Notes: generated by a model from the sequence alone, not told the origin. A stretch of 64,000 nt of DNA from Psychromonas ingrahamii 37 (GCF_000015285.1 NC_008709.1:1798001-1862000); one strand, 5' to 3'. Shown: positions 30,521 to 39,845, counted from the stretch's first letter. A program made the numbers and translations.

Positions 30521-30548
30521 AAGCACTGTTTAGGCAGTGCTTTTTTTT
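30521..30548 (+). terminator. Rho-independent terminator after aroG
   Basis: 8-bp stem AAGCACTG/CAGTGCTT with loop TTTAGG and a long T-run. Confidence 0.9.
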
Positions 30549-30619
30549 ATTCAAAATCTACATATCAGTACAATATGAAGACTAAAAAGTAACAAATCCT
30601 TAATAAAAAGAAACCTATT

Positions 30620-31993
30620 ATGATTTTGGGTTGTACCAGTGATGCCGGTAAATCGCTTATTGTAACGGCGATTTGCCGCCTGCTGGCTAATCGTGGGGTA
30701 AAGGTTGCCCCTTTTAAAGCGCAGAATATGAGTAACAATGCGGCCGTTACAGAAGAGGGGTTAGAGATGGGCCGTGCGCAATATCTGCAGGCACTGGCTG
30801 CCAAAGCAACCCCCAGCGTATTAATGAATCCTGTTTTATTAAAACCCAGTGCAGAGACCTTTAGTCAGGTGATGGTTAATGGGATAGTCAATAATAAAAT
30901 CAGCAAATTACCCTGTATGGGCCGTAAATCCCTGCTCTGGAAAGAGGTGCAATATGCACTGCAGAGATTACAGGATGATTATGAGCAGGTGATTATTGAA
31001 GGGGCAGGCAGTCCCGCTGAAATTAATTTGAGGGCGGGCGATATTGTTAATATGTCCGTTGCGCTTGAATGCCAGGCAGACGTTTATTTGGTATCAGATA
31101 TTGACCGTGGTGGATCTTTTGCGCACCTGCTTGGCACTTGGGCTTGTCTGGTGCACGAGGAGCAGAAGTTAATTAAAGGATTTGTGCTTAATAAGTTTCG
31201 TGGTGATCCACTTTTGCTGGGTAATGCGATGGACTGGTTAGAAGAAAAAACCGGCATTCCTACGGTTGCAAATTTACCCTATTATCGTCACCAACTGCCA
31301 GAAGAGGATAGTTTCAAACTGGGAAGTCAATGGCAACGTGGTAAAATCAATATTGCCCTTATTTATTACCCTTATGCTGCTAATCTGGATGAGTTTGATC
31401 CGCTATTATATGAGGACGATATTAATCTGGTGCCCGTTCATCAAAATATGGATTTAACCCTTTTTGATGCATTGATTTTACCGGGCAGCAAAAATAGTGG
31501 TGCCAGTTTGACATTTTTAAACACCACTGGTCTTGATAAAAGCATTCAGCAGTTCTAAACGACGGGGAAATTGATTCTGGGAATTTGCGGCGGATTACAG
31601 ATTCTTGGAAACACTATTTTAGATCCTTTTCATATTGAAGATGGAGATAAGCAAGGCTTAGGGTTGATCGATTTGCAAACTGAGATTTGCGGGGATAAAT
31701 CGACTCAACAAAGAACCCTTAATTGGCTTGGAAAGCGTATTAAAGGTTATGAAATACACCATGGTAAAACTAGCACCTATGCTGCGCTTGATCATTTTAT
31801 CACGGCGCATACCGGCTGGCAGCAGGCTAATGTTTATACTACTTATGTTCATGGTTTATTTGAAAATAAAGTTTTTTATAATTGGTTTATGAAAAAAATT
31901 GGAGGACTCGAAAATGGCTTTGAATGGGCAGAACATCTGGATAATGAACTGGATAAATTAGCGGATATGTTTGCCCAACATGGATGGTTATAG
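30620..31993 (+). pseudogene. cobQ: CobQ/CbiP cobyric acid synthase, broken by an in-frame TAA
   Basis: Cobyric acid synthase amidates cobyrinic acid a,c-diamide using glutamine in cobalamin synthesis. One frame covers the whole protein (about 458 codons) but a TAA at 31556-31558 interrupts it between the synthase part (P-loop CTSDAGKS near residue 6, APFKAQNMS, GAGSPAEIN, DIDRGGSFAHL) and the glutaminase part (catalytic Cys in GICGGLQ, HGLFEN). No frameshift is seen and both sides are well conserved, so the lesion is recent, a sequencing error, or read through. No other cobalamin gene lies nearby. The 5' end may also lack a few residues. Confidence 0.85.
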
Positions 31994-31998
31994 GTAAC

Positions 31999-32028
31999 GC
32001 CGTCAGCTCATAGCCATCAGCCGTCAGC
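31999..32028 (+). repeat. Heptamer array upstream of carbonic anhydrase gene
   Basis: Four seven-base units in register: GCCGTCA, GCTCATA, GCCATCA, GCCGTCA. Related units occur in the opposite orientation at 32863-32898, on the other side of the carbonic anhydrase gene. Confidence 0.7.
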
Positions 32029-32110
32029 TTTCGAACTTCGAGTTTTGAATTTTCGCGCTTTAGGGCATTATAGAGCTCCACATTATATTGTTAACATCAT
32101 GGGATATATT

Positions 32111-32842
32111 ATGAAAAAATCGATTGTATTTTCTTGTTTACTTATTAGCTCTGCAGCAGTCTTGGCATCTGCTGATGTTCATTGGGAATATTCTGGTGAA
32201 CACGGTCCTGAACATTGGGCTAAATTGAGCCCTGACAACTTTGCCTGCAGCGCATCAAATCAATCACCGGTTAACCTAACGGGTTTTATTGAAGCGGATC
32301 TTAGGCCGATCAAATTTAATTATAAAGCAGGCGGCAGCGAAATCTTAAATAATGGTCATACCGTCCAAATTAACTATCAATCGGGCAGTAGCATCAATAT
32401 CGATGCTACTGAGTTTGCATTATTACAGGTGCATTTTCATGCGCCAAGTGAAAATCATATTGAGGGAAAATCCTATCCATTAGAAGCGCATTTAGTGCAT
32501 GCAGATAAAGCCGGAAACCTTGCTGTTGTCGCGGTGATGTATGAACAGAAAGATAAAAATTTAGCTTTTGCAGATGCGTGGCAGCAGATGCCAAAGCATG
32601 CTGGTGATAAGCAGCAATTAAACCGACTCTTTAATATTGATAGTATTTTGCCCACCAACCGGGACTATTACCGTTTTAGTGGATCGTTAACCACTCCGCC
32701 ATGCTCTGAAGGTGTCCGCTGGTTGGTTTTAAAAGAGAGTGTACCGGTATCTGAAGAGCAAGTTAAGGCGTTTGCAGCAGCCTTAACCGGACCAAATAAT
32801 CGTTATATTCAAGCGACCAATGCGCGTATTATTTTAAAATAA
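32111..32842 (+). CDS. Periplasmic alpha-type carbonic anhydrase
   Basis: 243 residues. Interconverts CO2 and bicarbonate with a zinc ion. A signal peptide (MKKSIVFSCLLISSAAVLA) directs it to the periplasm. The alpha-class zinc ligands are in LLQVHFHAPSEN (two His, near residue 108) and EAHLVHAD (third His, near 127); the YRFSGSLTTPPCSEGV segment near 196 is also typical. The ATG at 32111 fits the signal peptide; longer frames from 32045 or 32099 add an unlikely leader. Flanked by heptamer arrays. Confidence 0.92.
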   Translation: MKKSIVFSCLLISSAAVLASADVHWEYSGEHGPEHWAKLSPDNFACSASNQSPVNLTGFIEADLRPIKFNYKAGGSEILNNGHTVQINYQSGSSINIDATEFALLQVHFHAPSENHIEGKSYPLEAHLVHADKAGNLAVVAVMYEQKDKNLAFADAWQQMPKHAGDKQQLNRLFNIDSILPTNRDYYRFSGSLTTPPCSEGVRWLVLKESVPVSEEQVKAFAAALTGPNNRYIQATNARIILK

Positions 32843-32862
32843 TGCGGCAGATATGGGAAAAT

Positions 32863-32898
32863 CTGTCGGCTGTCGGCTGTCGGCTGTTAGCTGTCGGC
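32863..32898 (-). repeat. Heptamer array downstream of carbonic anhydrase gene
   Basis: Read on the minus strand: GCCGACA, GCTAACA, then three more GCCGACA units, five heptamers in register. It sits in the short gap between convergent carbonic anhydrase and pdxH genes, inverted relative to the array at 31999-32028. Confidence 0.75.
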
Positions 32899-32905
32899 TT
32901 TAGGT

Positions 32906-33559
32906 TTAAGGGTTTAGGCGTTTCACTGTCCAGTTTTTTTCCGTCGGTTGATAGACAAATCTGTCATGCAAACGATCCGCTTTGCCCTGCCAAAACTCGA
33001 TGCTTTCAGGGATAACCCGATAGCCCCCCCAAAATTCGGGTAATGGAATTTCTTTTCCGGCAAATTTTTCTTCAAAATATTTTACTCTTTCTACTAAGGT
33101 CTGCCGATCATTAAGCTCCTGGCTTTGATGTGAGGCCCAGGCACCAATGCGGCTGCCCCGGCCACGACTTTGAAAATAGGCATTTGATTGCGCAGTGCTG
33201 ATCCGCTCAACTCTCCCCTCAATACGTACTTGACGTTGCAGTATATTCCAGTGAAATAAGAGTGCTGCAAATGGGTTGGCCTCGAGATCATGGGCTTTAC
33301 GACTATCATAATTGGTGAAAAAAACAAAACCTTTAGAATCGACTTCTTTTAATAATACCATGCGGGAAGAGGGGCGTCCTTCCGGCGTACAAGTTGAAAT
33401 GGACATAGATTCAGGCAGGATAATACCGGTATCTTGCGCTTTTTTTAACCAGTTATTAAAAAATAAAATGGGGTCATTGGTTTCTTTTAATGCTTCATTT
33501 TCGATTAATACACCTTGACCTAGGGTGAAAGCACAACGAATTTTACTGATAAATGACAT
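32906..33559 (-). CDS. pdxH: PdxH, pyridoxine/pyridoxamine 5'-phosphate oxidase
   Basis: 217 residues. FMN enzyme that makes pyridoxal 5'-phosphate. Motifs: RPSSRMVLLKEVDSKGFVFFTNY near residue 62 (FMN binding), SRKAHDLEANPFAALLFHW near 86, RGRGSRIGAWASHQSQ near 132 and the C-terminal RLHDRFVYQ ... WTVKRLNP. Monocistronic and divergent from epmC. Confidence 0.96.
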   Translation of the reverse strand: MSFISKIRCAFTLGQGVLIENEALKETNDPILFFNNWLKKAQDTGIILPESMSISTCTPEGRPSSRMVLLKEVDSKGFVFFTNYDSRKAHDLEANPFAALLFHWNILQRQVRIEGRVERISTAQSNAYFQSRGRGSRIGAWASHQSQELNDRQTLVERVKYFEEKFAGKEIPLPEFWGGYRVIPESIEFWQGKADRLHDRFVYQPTEKNWTVKRLNP

Positions 33560-33653
33560 AATATCTTCTTATTTAAATTGAAATTTAAAGGGTATACCCA
33601 AGCTGCCTCCTGAGTGTATAATTTGTTACAAATTTTGTCGAATAATTCAACCT

Positions 33654-34247
33654 ATGCTATTGAGAAATGTTGTGCCAGTTTTATTTAATTATCAAGATCT
33701 CATCACGCTCTTTAATGACACCTTTAGCGATAAGTTTAATACCGAATTAATAGCGGGTGAAGATGAGCCTGTCTACTTACCGGCAGACACCCAAAACAGG
33801 CAGCACAGAATCGAGTTTGCACATTGTTTTTATGCCAGTGCATTGCATGAAATCGCGCACTGGTTAGTGGCAGGTGAGCAGCGCCGCTTATTGGTTGATT
33901 ATGGCTATTGGTATGAACCCGATGGCCGTGATGCCAAACTTCAAGCAGAATTTGAAAAAGTTGAGATAACACCACAGGCAATCGAATGGGTATTGGCGGC
34001 AAGTTGTGGTTTTAAATTTGATGTCAGCGTGGATAATCTCAGTGGCGTTAGCATTGACCGATTAAGTTTTAAACATAACGTACATCATAGGGTGATGAAT
34101 TATTTACAAAATGGGTTGTCTGAGCGGGCTATGTTGCTTATTAACGCCTGTCAGGATTTCTATCATACCCCGGTTTTATCACCTGAATTGTTTAACTATC
34201 AGGGACTAGAGACTGCAGATGCAAATAATATTGGAACCCGCTTATGA
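33654..34247 (+). CDS. epmC: EpmC, EF-P hydroxylase
   Basis: 197 residues. EpmC (YfcM) hydroxylates the beta-lysylated lysine of elongation factor P. The signature EPVYLPADTQNRQHRIEFAH is near residue 40 and the metal-binding HEIAHW near 65, then VDYGYWYEPDGRDA. The modified EF-P itself and EpmA/EpmB are not in this window; the EF-P-like protein at 19565 lacks the lysine tip. The stop overlaps the next gene by ATGA, so the two are translationally coupled. Confidence 0.93.
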   Translation: MLLRNVVPVLFNYQDLITLFNDTFSDKFNTELIAGEDEPVYLPADTQNRQHRIEFAHCFYASALHEIAHWLVAGEQRRLLVDYGYWYEPDGRDAKLQAEFEKVEITPQAIEWVLAASCGFKFDVSVDNLSGVSIDRLSFKHNVHHRVMNYLQNGLSERAMLLINACQDFYHTPVLSPELFNYQGLETADANNIGTRL

Positions 34248-34645
34248 ATAAAACTTATCATCATCCGGTGCAGATTTATTACGAAGATACTGACCATTCG
34301 GGGGTGGTGTATCACCCTAATTTTCTGAAGTATTTTGAACGGGCCCGTGAGCATGTGATTGATAGCAATCGGCTGGATAAATTATGGCGTGAGAATGGGC
34401 TTGGTTTTGCAGTCTATAAAGCCAACATGACCTTTCAAGACGGGGTTGAATTTGCTGAAATTTGCGATATTCGCACAACCTACCAAATTGATGGCAAGTA
34501 TAAAACCTTATGGAGACAAGAGGTGTGGCGACCTGGCGCGACTAAAGCGGCTGTTATTGGTGATATTGAAATGGTTTGTTTGGATAAGAACAAACGTTTA
34601 CAACCCCTACCAGAAAGTATTTTAAAGACGCTGCTTGGTGAATAA
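34244..34645 (+). CDS. YbgC-like acyl-CoA thioesterase (hotdog fold)
   Basis: 133 residues. The 4HBT active site is visible as YYEDTDHSGVVYHPNFLKYF near residue 12, with the catalytic Asp. Family members hydrolyse short-chain or phospholipid-related acyl thioesters in the cytoplasm. It is not next to tol-pal genes, where ybgC itself lies, so I leave out a symbol. Overlaps epmC by four bases. Confidence 0.85.
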   Translation: MNKTYHHPVQIYYEDTDHSGVVYHPNFLKYFERAREHVIDSNRLDKLWRENGLGFAVYKANMTFQDGVEFAEICDIRTTYQIDGKYKTLWRQEVWRPGATKAAVIGDIEMVCLDKNKRLQPLPESILKTLLGE

Positions 34646-34801
34646 TATTAAATTTCATCGGATTTATTATTGTGGCATAAAAACCTGATTTTCGACTATG
34701 ACAATACAAGCTTTTAATCTTCTTTCAATATAGCATGGAGACACAGAGGCTATTTGAACGACATAGGATTAGCATATTAGCAATATTTGAAACTAAAAAA
34801 C

Positions 34802-35664
34802 ATGACCAATGCATACACAATAATTGAAAAAGATGTAGATATACTGTTAGTGGGGGCGGGTATTATGAGTTCGACCTTAGGTCCTTTTATTAAAACAGTT
34901 AGACCTTAGTCTGAGAATAGCTATGATCGAGCATCTACGCGATGTAGCGACTGAAAGCTGTGATGGTTGGAATAATGCCGGGATGGGACACGCCGCTTAT
35001 TGCGAACTGAATTATACACCGGAAATGAGTGATGGCAGCATTGATACCAGAAAAGCATTTTTTATCAATACCGCTTTTGAAGAGTCGTTACCGTTTTAGT
35101 CTTATTTAGTTGATCAAAAAGTATTACCCAGTCCGACGCACTTTATTAATCAGGCACCCGATCATAGTTTTGTGAGTGGCGATAAGGACGTAGAGTTCTT
35201 GCGTAAACGTTATGAAAAATTAAGTGCCCACCCTTTATTTTCTGCGATGCAATACAGTGAAGATCCCGACGTTTTGATAAATGGATGCCATTGGTTATGC
35301 AGGGCCGGGATTCGGATAAGAAGGTAGCTGCTACCAGAGTGCGTTACGCCTCCGATGTCATTTCGGTGCATTAACACGTGACATGCTGACCGGCCTGCAG
35401 GAAATGGGCGATTTTGAAGTGCTGGTGCAGCACCGTGTTACCCATATTGAAAAGCAAAAAGATAATCGCTGTTATTAAAGTAAGGGCTACAAATAAAACC
35501 AGGAGGGCTCTTTACCGCTATTACAGGCATCAGGCATTGCTGAGGGGCATGGCTATGGCGGTTTCGCTATCAGTGGGCAATGGTTGGTCAGTACTGTTCC
35601 TGAAGTGGTTGAAAAACATCATACCAAAATGATAAATGATGCGCTGCGCTTTGATAAAACGTAG
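34802..35664 (+). pseudogene. mqo: Malate:quinone oxidoreductase, decayed remnant
   Basis: Fragments of MQO can be read in several frames: DILLVGAGIMSSTLG (FAD-binding start) near 34835, WNNAGMGHAAYCELNYTP near 34965, FLRKRYEKLSAHPLFSAM near 35200, and a C-terminal YGGFAISGQWLVSTVPEVVEKH near 35560. Stops occur after the first 35 codons (34907) and after about 95 more (35097), followed by frameshifts. At about 860 bases it is little more than half of the usual 1.5 kb, with an internal loss around 35480. Malate oxidation must be handled elsewhere. It lies just before an IS30-family element. Confidence 0.85.
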
Positions 35665-35665
35665 A

Positions 35666-35731
35666 TTTAGAGTAGCCAGATCATCATTTATTATTGTACT
35701 GATACCTGTATCCTGGATTATATAATTAGGG
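35666..35731. repeat. Dispersed repeat, copy 1
   Basis: Resembles 39027-39119: both begin GATTTAGA, have CCAGA-CATC, then CATCATTTAT and TGAT-CCTG-ATC and end near TAATT-GGG. The second copy has about 20 extra bases in the middle. Confidence 0.45.
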
Positions 35732-35904
35732 AATGGATGTTTTTAAGTTCCTTTTCCATCCTGTGTGGTAGCCGAGTGCTTAGCAGATGCGCTGAATATC
35801 ATGCTAACAATAAGATGAAAAACGCTATTCCAATTAATATTAACTTTTGAGTATTACTTTGATTACTCATGCAAACATTACTGATTGCTTTTTAGCATGC
35901 GGCA

Positions 35905-36993
35905 GATTCAACTTTGAAGTGCATAACCACTAAGCGGCTATAGCCACTCTATGTTCAGCCATTAATTTGGCTGGCGTTTTGTAATTTATTTTTTTTCTTG
36001 GTCTATCATTGAGTTTGACTATTACATCTTGAACTTCTGATTGCGATACTTTTTTGAAGTCTGTTGATTTCGGCCAATATTGTCGTAATAGACCATTGGT
36101 GTTTTCATTCAATCCTCGTTGCCACGAACAATAAGGATCTGCAAAATACACATCACATTTCAAACTCTCAGTCATTTCTTCATGATAAGCAAATTCTTTA
36201 CCATTATCCGCAGTGATCGTTATTACGGAATCTTCAAACGGTTTTAACAAAGCAATGGTCGCTGCTGTGACTGTTTTCGCTGATTTGTCATCTACACGTG
36301 TCGACACCGTAAAGCTAGTTTTCCGCTCTACAATAGTGACCAACGCGCCACTGTGTCCTTTGCCAATAACCAGGTCGATTTCCCAATCACCCATTCTGCT
36401 TTTATCATCAACAACTTGTGGGCGCTCATCAATACTTATGCGGTTCTTTATAAACCCTCTACCTGCTTGCTTATCTTTATTGCGTGTTTGGTAAATTTTT
36501 CCTTTCCTACGTAATTTTTTGAATAAGTTACCGCCACTTTTTTTATCTGACCAAACATGCTGATAAATGGTTTCATGGCTAATATTGATGCTTTGTTGCT
36601 CTCTAAGCCTGCCTGATATCTGCTCTGGACTCCATTTTTCTTTAATTCTGGAGTCAATTAACTCAATGAGACTTGTTGTCATTTTAATGGCTTTACAAGC
36701 GGCTAATCGACGCTTATCTGATGATATTTGAGCTTGCTGAATACGATAACCACGCTTACCTGTATTACGGGACAACTCCCTGCTAATCGTTGAGTGGCTA
36801 ACACTTAGTTGCTTTGCTATTTTATTTTGACTCAAACCTGTTTTCTTTAAGGCATAAATCTGGCATCGTTGTTCGTAGGTCAGTTGGTTATATGTTTTCA
36901 TTGTTGCATCTCTTGCCGGAGAAAAAGCGATTAGCATATAGTCAGCTGACCGTTTTTTCTACCTATTCAAGTTATGCACTTATTATTTGAATC
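35905..36993. mobile_element. IS30-family insertion sequence
   Basis: About 1.09 kb bounded by imperfect 23-bp inverted ends: 35905-35927 (GATTCAA, five variable bases, AAGTGCATAAC) and its complement at 36971-36993, matching at about 18 of 23 positions. It carries one intact transposase gene on the minus strand. The exact outer edge and target duplication could not be fixed. It lies after the mqo remnant. Confidence 0.75.
35930..36901 (-). CDS. IS30-family transposase
   Basis: 323 residues, apparently complete. N-terminal helix-turn-helix (LSQNKIAKQLSVSHSTISREL near residue 20, preceded by YNQLTYEQRCQIYALKK), then the IS30 DDE core: MGDWEIDLVIGK near 170, ITADNGKEFAYHEE near 228, and the glutamate in LNENTNGLLRQYWPK near 267. 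I chose the ATG at 36901 (MKTYNQLTYEQR), the usual IS30 start, over an extension to 36937. It stops two bases from the element's inverted end. Confidence 0.92.
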   Translation of the reverse strand: MKTYNQLTYEQRCQIYALKKTGLSQNKIAKQLSVSHSTISRELSRNTGKRGYRIQQAQISSDKRRLAACKAIKMTTSLIELIDSRIKEKWSPEQISGRLREQQSINISHETIYQHVWSDKKSGGNLFKKLRRKGKIYQTRNKDKQAGRGFIKNRISIDERPQVVDDKSRMGDWEIDLVIGKGHSGALVTIVERKTSFTVSTRVDDKSAKTVTAATIALLKPFEDSVITITADNGKEFAYHEEMTESLKCDVYFADPYCSWQRGLNENTNGLLRQYWPKSTDFKKVSQSEVQDVIVKLNDRPRKKINYKTPAKLMAEHRVAIAA

Positions 36994-37142
36994 GAAGTGC
37001 TATTTTGTCGTGCCAGCAGATCAACAACGCGACAACATAGTAGGCAATGCTTGACGTGCTTGTGGGGGGTGAATAAGATGGAATATTAACGGTTAAATTA
37101 ATAAGCAGCTTTAGCCATGTAAAATAACAGAAAGTGAAAGTG

Positions 37143-37679
37143 ATGAAAAAAGATAAAGTTCTTTCCCCAATCAAACAGATGCAACAAGATGTAAAAAACG
37201 GTGGCAGTAAATACAAGGCATTTGCCCGATACCAAGCTGCTGGTGGACAGCCTGAGCCAGGATCAATGGCATTAGCGATGATTCCCGATAAAGCGGCCGT
37301 TAAGCAATATCGCTGGATGAATACGTTAATTTTGCTTATGTATTGGCTGCCTGTCGGTGCTTTATATGCGGCTGGTGCCTTTATGCAAGGAAACTTCTAT
37401 TTAGGGCATCTGCTGGTACCGATGATTGTGACTTATTTTGTGTTAAAAAAAAGCGCAATCAGTTACTATTTTTTTATCTATCTGAGTGCAAAAGTCATCT
37501 ACGAGGCTTTTAACTCAAGCTCTGATAATAACTTGTTTTTGTCATTCGTGACTGTCTATTGCTCTTTATTGATTGTTCTGACTATTAAGACCAAATTAAA
37601 ATTATTTCCATACCAGAGTTTTTTCCAGCAGAAGAAAAAACCAGACGGCACCTTTTTTTTCACATCGGAACCGAAATAG
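37143..37679 (+). CDS. Hypothetical membrane protein
   Basis: 178 residues, not recognised. A charged N-terminal stretch of about 45 residues (MKKDKVLSPIKQMQQDVKN, then KYKAFARYQAAGGQPEPGSM) is followed by about four hydrophobic helices (residues 60-80, 85-105, 108-125, 135-150) and a basic tail. The ATG at 37143 is preferred to a GTG three codons earlier; AGAAAGTGAAAG before it is purine-rich. Isolated between the IS30 element and a small ORF. Confidence 0.65.
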   Translation: MKKDKVLSPIKQMQQDVKNGGSKYKAFARYQAAGGQPEPGSMALAMIPDKAAVKQYRWMNTLILLMYWLPVGALYAAGAFMQGNFYLGHLLVPMIVTYFVLKKSAISYYFFIYLSAKVIYEAFNSSSDNNLFLSFVTVYCSLLIVLTIKTKLKLFPYQSFFQQKKKPDGTFFFTSEPK

Positions 37680-37973
37680 AGGAAAAAATAACCAATCCAA
37701 TCGGATGGTCTATATGAGAATGGAAATAGATGGCGTTGGTTTAGTTAGCATAAAATGTTGTCGTTGATAACAATAGCCAAATCACTTAAAGAGGAAGATT
37801 CTGCCTTTTTAAGAAGCAGCTTGGCTATCTATCTGCCATCAAAATTACAGTTTAAGGCATTTAATATCACCCTCCTTTAAAATACAAAAGTTTCACAAAG
37901 AAATTGTATTTACCCTATTTTTTGGCAATTCTAGACTAGAATTATAAGTGGATAATAGGAAAAGGAGAAAGTT
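37680..37973. other. Intergenic region before the 58-codon ORF
   Basis: 294 bases with no coding signal and no recognised repeat. The last 60 bases probably hold the promoter for the small ORF at 37974. Confidence 0.4.
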
Positions 37974-38150
37974 ATGCACTTTCACAATGCTGCCGGTCAG
38001 GTGATGAGGCTTGCTGATAATTTAACACTGAAAGAACTACATGATATGGGGATAGAGCTTACCATTTCAGAAAAAGTTGATCCTAACCATGAACTTTGGT
38101 TGTCAGATGAAGATATAGATGCACTCGACACTGAAAAAAAAGATGCTTAA
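37974..38150 (+). CDS. Small acidic protein of 58 residues, unknown function
   Basis: Begins MHFHNAAGQVMRLADNLT and ends in an acidic tail rich in D and E (LSDEDIDALDTEKKDA). No domain recognised. Support for a real gene: an excellent AAAGGAGAAAG ribosome binding site five bases before the ATG, amino acid composition like a soluble protein, and a hairpin terminator 16 bases after the stop. It is a stand-alone transcription unit. It could be a small regulator or adaptor; that is a guess. Confidence 0.65.
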   Translation: MHFHNAAGQVMRLADNLTLKELHDMGIELTISEKVDPNHELWLSDEDIDALDTEKKDA

Positions 38151-38165
38151 TTTCTTCGTGTCGTT

Positions 38166-38197
38166 AAATCCTCCGCTTAATACCCGGAGATTTTTTT
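38166..38197 (+). terminator. Rho-independent terminator after the 58-codon ORF
   Basis: Stem CTCCG/CGGAG, extended by AAAT/ATTT around a one-base bulge, followed by seven Ts. Confidence 0.75.
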
Positions 38198-38488
38198 GCT
38201 TTTTTTAACCTTTAATATTAATTTATATCTATTCCGATAGCCTTCTGCTGCATTGATAGTCAGCACTAAAAATTGATGCTGGTAACAGCCCTCCATTTTA
38301 CCAATACAGTGCTGAATCGATTTGACAATCTTTACTATGAACAGGGAAAAGAATCTTCAGATCAGCGGTGCAGCTATTTGCAACAGCAAACCGCTCGTGT
38401 ATTATCGCGATCATTACTCTGTTTTGGGCATCAGTTCAAGGCTTTGTTGATAGCACACATTCATTCCCCCAACCCATAAAGATAAAAT

Positions 38489-38941
38489 ATGACATTTAAA
38501 GATTATAAATTATTAAGCCAACAAGCCGTTGCATTAATTGCAGATGAAACGGATTTAACTGCAAACCTTGCGAATCTCAGTGCATTACTCAATATGAACT
38601 TGGATAATATTAATTGGGTCGGGTTTTACTTGTTAAAGGATAACCAATTAGTTTTAGGTCCTTTTCAAGGCCAGCCCGCCTGTATTCGTATTCCCTTAAA
38701 TACAGGCGTGTGTGGAAAAGCATTTTCTACCAATACGATTCAAAGAGTGGCCGATGTGCAGCAATTTGTAGGACATATTGCCTGTGATGCAAACAGCCAA
38801 TCTGAAATAGTTTTACCTATCAGTCTACAAGGAGCACCTGCGCTGCTATTAGATATAGATAGCCCGATTAAAAACAGGTTCACACAAAACGATCAAGATG
38901 GACTAGCCTACTTGGTTGAACAGATACAACAGCACCTGTGA
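38489..38941 (+). CDS. msrC: Free methionine-(R)-sulfoxide reductase (GAF domain)
   Basis: 150 residues, one GAF domain. Reduces free Met-R-sulfoxide. The family pattern is clear: INWVGFYLLKDNQLVLGPFQG near residue 40, the cysteines in QGQPACIRI and NTGVCGKAF (near 70-80), and the resolving cysteine in HIACDANSQSEIVLPI near 108. A weak purine-rich AAAGATAAA precedes the ATG. Confidence 0.92.
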   Translation: MTFKDYKLLSQQAVALIADETDLTANLANLSALLNMNLDNINWVGFYLLKDNQLVLGPFQGQPACIRIPLNTGVCGKAFSTNTIQRVADVQQFVGHIACDANSQSEIVLPISLQGAPALLLDIDSPIKNRFTQNDQDGLAYLVEQIQQHL

Positions 38942-39026
38942 TTTTGATCTTGCAGGGGAAGCAGTAGCACTGTTTTTGGTGTTATTGGTACAATAAACAA
39001 TGATCAATGTTGTTAGAATGCTTTGA

Positions 39027-39127
39027 TTTAGAATGACCAGAACATCAGCCTTCTGCCTGGAATATCATCATTTATCGTCTTGTTGATTCCTGCATCTTTA
39101 AGTAATTTGGGTATATACCTTAATCTT
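39027..39127. repeat. Dispersed repeat, copy 2, ending in a MITE-like terminus
   Basis: Similar to 35666-35731 (see there). Its right end reads CATCTTTAAGTAATTTGGG then TATA, which resembles the complement of the MITE terminal repeat at 45389-45412 at about 20 of 24 positions. Confidence 0.45.
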
Positions 39128-39206
39128 ATCTGGTGTTGTTCTTTCTCAGGTATAAAATGTCGCCCCTGTTTGTTGTTTTTTATTTACTGATGTGAGGTTT
39201 ATTAAG

Positions 39207-39845
39207 TTGGATTCAAAAAATTGTGTTGTTATTGCAATCGCAGGCGCTTCTGCATCGGGCAAAAGTTTAATCGCAAATACTATATATCAAGAGTTATGTG
39301 AAGAATTAGGGACCAATCAAATAGGGATGATTTCCGAGGATTCTTATTATCGGGATCAAAGCCATCTTGAATTAGAACTGCGTAAGTTGACTAATTATGA
39401 TCATCCGAAGGCATTTGAGCATGAGTTGTTGTGCTCTCATCTTAAAATGCTAAAAGAGAACTGTTCCGTTAATATCCCTGTTTACAGTTATACCGAGCAC
39501 ACCCGTACGCTAGAATCAGAGACAATGACCTCCAAAAAAGTGATTATTTTAGAAGGTATATTATTACTCAACGATTCAGCTTTACGGGAGCAGATAGATG
39601 TCAGTATTTTTATTGATACACCCCTCGATATCTGTCTTATGCGCCGTTTGGTTCGTGATATGGCCGAGCGAGAAAGAACGATGGACTCGGTTTTATTACA
39701 ATATACAAAAACAGTCCGTCCGATGTTTTTACAGTTTATTGAACCCTCTAAACAGCATGCTGATATTATTGTGCCACGTGGAGGCAAAAACCGGATTGCG
39801 AAGGATCTTCTCAAAACAAGAATAAAGTACCTATTGGGCAAATAA
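39207..39845 (+). CDS. udk: Uridine kinase-like protein
   Basis: 213 residues. Phosphorylates uridine or cytidine in nucleoside salvage. P-loop GASASGKS near residue 13, the substrate segment [12 protein letters not shown] near 43, [13 protein letters not shown] near 63, [10 protein letters not shown] near 92 and the lid [13 protein letters not shown] near 148. The start is uncertain: I took TTG 39207 because GAGG lies nine bases before it; a GTG at 39192 would add five residues. Some divergence from enterobacterial Udk leaves another nucleoside as possible substrate. Confidence 0.8.
   Translation: MDSKNCVVIAIAGASASGKSLIANTIYQELCEELGTNQIGMISEDSYYRDQSHLELELRKLTNYDHPKAFEHELLCSHLKMLKENCSVNIPVYSYTEHTRTLESETMTSKKVIILEGILLLNDSALREQIDVSIFIDTPLDICLMRRLVRDMAERERTMDSVLLQYTKTVRPMFLQFIEPSKQHADIIVPRGGKNRIAKDLLKTRIKYLLGK

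Noticed and set aside
38273-38479. 68-codon frame before msrC
   Set aside because: No ribosome binding site, odd composition, no recognisable domain; ends ten bases before msrC but looks like chance open frame.
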